From an uncultured Sphingopyxis sp. (GTDB taxonomy: Bacteria; Pseudomonadota; Alphaproteobacteria; Sphingomonadales; Sphingomonadaceae): a DNA stretch of 7,431 nucleotides. The notes beneath the pieces were generated by a model. The model ran no database searches and was not told the origin of the DNA. It saw nothing but the letters and a program-made list of their open reading frames with translations. The stretch lies in the NCBI GenBank assembly GCA_937957805.1, contig CALFXW010000049.1, positions 1-7,431 of the forward strand. Reading direction: 5' to 3'. A program made the position numbers and the translations under genes. The stretch's first letter is position 1. Each line of letters begins with the position of its first letter. Below are positions 6,081-7,431 of the stretch, piece by piece.

Positions 6081-6103
6081 CCCCAGCCCATTATGGGCGG
6101 GGG
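6081..6103. repeat. 23-bp dyad upstream of dnaB
   Basis: The left arm is CCCC-A-GCCCAT and the right arm is ATGGGC-G-GGGG, around a single central T at 6092, with one mismatched pair. As DNA it is a compact operator-like palindrome centred 37 nt upstream of the dnaB GTG. As RNA it would form a nine-pair stem with one mismatch and an AUUAU loop in the dnaB leader, or its complement at the other side. There is no following T-run, so it is not a typical intrinsic terminator. Confidence 0.5.
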
Positions 6104-6128
6104 ACGAGCATAGGCGCGGGGGTTATTT

Positions 6129-7431
6129 GTGGCGACGAGGGCGACGATTTTGGTCGAAGATGGACAGCGTTTACCCCAAAATGTGGAGGCGGAGGCCGCG
6201 TTTCTGGGCGCGTGCCTGATTGATAACCGGCTGCTCGAAGATTTGCCGGTGCCGCTCAACCCCGCACATTTTTTTGAACCGCTGCATGGCCGGATCTTTG
6301 AAACCATTCAGAAAATAACCGACGCCAACCTCATCGCCAATCCGGTGACGCTCAAACCCTATTTTGATGGCGACAGTGCGATGCTCTCGCTCGGCGGCAG
6401 CGCCTATCTCGCGCAATTGACGGGCAGCGGCGCGAGCCTGATCGGCGCGCGCGATTTTGCGCGGCAGATTCACGAATTGGCGCTGCTGCGCGAATTGGTC
6501 GGCGTCGGGCGCGATATGGTCGAACAGGCGGTGGATACCAGGCGGGAGATTGACCCGGCCGGCCTCATCGAATCGGCAGAGGGCGCGCTATATCGCGTGG
6601 CGGGCGGCGATGCGGAACTGGGTCAGGCGCGCAGTTTCGGTGCTTCGGCGCTAGTGGCGATAGAGGGGGTGGCCCGCGCGCTCAATTCGGGCGGGCATTT
6701 GTCCGGCGTGACGACGGGGCTTGCATCGGTCAATGCGAAAATCGGCGGGCTGCATAACAGCGATCTACTCATTCTGGCGGGGCGTCCGGGGATGGGCAAG
6801 ACATCGCTCGCCACCAACATCGCCTTTAACGCCGCGGATCGCTGGCTGCGCGATAAGGATGCGGGGATAGAGGATGCGCGCAACATGGGCGCGCGCACCG
6901 TGTTTTTCAGCCTTGAAATGTCGTCCGACCAATTGGCGACCCGTATCCTTGCCGAACAATCGGGGATTGATTCAGAAAGTCTGCGTTCGGGGCGGATCAG
7001 CCATGCCGATTATGACGAATTGTCGGAAACCGCCGCGCGGCTGCACAATCTGCCGCTCTATATTGATGACACGCCCGCACTCACCATCGCGGGGCTGCGC
7101 ACGCGGGCACGGCGGCTGAAACGGCGGCACGGCATCGGCCTCATCGTTGTCGATTATCTGCAATTATTGCAGGGAACATCGCGCAGCAGCGACAATCGGG
7201 TGCAGGAAATTTCGGAGATTTCGCGCGGGCTGAAAACGCTGGCCAAGGAATTGAACGTCCCCGTGCTCGCGCTGTCGCAGCTCAGCCGTGCGGTCGAAAG
7301 CCGCGATGACAAGCGCCCGCAATTGTCCGATTTGCGCGAATCTGGATCGATCGAACAAGACGCCGATATGGTGTTGTTCGTCTTTCGGGAGGATTATTAT
7401 CTGCTCGCCAAGGAACCGCGCAAACCCGAAG
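6129..7431 (+). CDS. dnaB: Replicative DNA helicase DnaB (3' partial)
   Basis: This is the hexameric helicase that unwinds DNA ahead of the replisome, driven by ATP; 434 residues are visible and the usual length is near 500. The N-terminal domain begins LPQNVEAEAAFLGACLIDNR (15-34) and runs to about 160. The RecA-like domain has Walker A GRPGMGKTS (218-226), H1a SLEMS with Glu263, Walker B LIVVDYLQLL (338-347), H3 ALSQLSR with Gln384, and the start of H4, DLRESGSIEQDAD (401-413). The window ends before the basic-finger motif. Between Walker A and Glu263 it is about 14 residues longer than E. coli DnaB, around RDKDAGIEDARNMG (241-254). The GTG at 6129 has a GGGGG ribosome site; an upstream in-frame ATG (6093) is closed by TAG at 6111. 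No intein is seen in the visible part. Confidence 0.97.
   Translation, partial: MATRATILVEDGQRLPQNVEAEAAFLGACLIDNRLLEDLPVPLNPAHFFEPLHGRIFETIQKITDANLIANPVTLKPYFDGDSAMLSLGGSAYLAQLTGSGASLIGARDFARQIHELALLRELVGVGRDMVEQAVDTRREIDPAGLIESAEGALYRVAGGDAELGQARSFGASALVAIEGVARALNSGGHLSGVTTGLASVNAKIGGLHNSDLLILAGRPGMGKTSLATNIAFNAADRWLRDKDAGIEDARNMGARTVFFSLEMSSDQLATRILAEQSGIDSESLRSGRISHADYDELSETAARLHNLPLYIDDTPALTIAGLRTRARRLKRRHGIGLIVVDYLQLLQGTSRSSDNRVQEISEISRGLKTLAKELNVPVLALSQLSRAVESRDDKRPQLSDLRESGSIEQDADMVLFVFREDYYLLAKEPRKPE

Larger units (their letters stand above)
5980..6128. promoter_or_regulatory. Divergent control region between the UPF0262 operon and dnaB
   Basis: This 149-nt interval separates two divergent starts and must carry promoters for both the six-gene minus-strand run and dnaB. 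It is locally AT-richer than its flanks around 6024-6095. It holds a perfect DnaA box, a further near-match, a strong 23-bp dyad and a weaker inverted repeat, each listed separately. I found no convincing -35/-10 pair on either strand, which is not unusual for alphaproteobacterial promoters. Confidence 0.75.

Noticed and set aside
6081..6103. Dyad as a Rho-independent terminator
   Set aside because: No T-run follows on either strand and no gene ends nearby.
6093..6113. Upstream in-frame ATG for dnaB
   Set aside because: It is closed by TAG after six codons; it might be a tiny leader frame but nothing supports translation.
5296..6219. Plus-strand open frame of 307 codons across the UPF0262 and GH25-like genes
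   Set aside because: It is antisense to two recognisable genes, has no family motif, and runs into the dnaB 5' end out of frame.
1..7431. Mobile element, CRISPR, tRNA/rRNA, phage or defence system
   Set aside because: No transposase, terminal repeats, regularly spaced repeats, RNA gene signature or defence-type domain was seen; composition is uniform across the window.

Overview
The window looks like a chromosomal segment of a high-GC alphaproteobacterium, most likely of the Sphingomonadales (Sphingopyxis/Sphingomonas-like). The reasons are the alphaproteobacterial form of dCTP deaminase, a UPF0262 protein, a replicative helicase with an insertion after Walker A, GTG starts, and pervasive GCG/CGC codon use. 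Genus assignment is inference. I see no RNA gene, CRISPR array, insertion sequence or other mobile element. There is no gene-free stretch over 300 bases; the longest non-coding interval is 5980-6128 (149 nt).

Layout. (1) Positions 1-1716 (+) hold the 3' end of an OmpR-family response regulator and, 8 nt later, an EnvZ-like membrane histidine kinase; together they are one two-component system. (2) Positions 1707-5979 (-) hold a tightly packed six-gene run. In transcription order it is: UPF0262 protein, a membrane-anchored protein with a glycoside hydrolase 25 (lysozyme) fold, cytidine deaminase (cdd), dCTP deaminase (dcd), a saccharopine-dehydrogenase-like NAD(P) oxidoreductase, and a double-hotdog acyl-CoA thioesterase. 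The first four genes overlap by 8, 4 and 1 nt, and the last two follow after gaps of 29 and 15 nt. Its final gene converges on, and overlaps by 10 bp, the histidine kinase gene. (3) Positions 6129-7431 (+) hold dnaB, the replicative helicase, divergent from the six-gene run and cut by the window end.

How they work together. cdd and dcd both turn cytosine nucleosides or nucleotides into uracil forms that feed dTMP synthesis, so a DNA-precursor pair sits head to head with the replicative helicase. The shared 149-nt divergent region contains an exact DnaA box (TTATCCACA), a second near-match, and a strong dyad. The last two genes look like an acyl-lipid or acyl-CoA pair whose substrate cannot be read from sequence.

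The most unusual element is the GH25-like gene. It keeps the fold signature, a membrane anchor and a probable disulfide pair, but every catalytic-site residue I can align has been replaced. It therefore looks like an intact, translationally coupled pseudo-lysozyme rather than a decaying gene.
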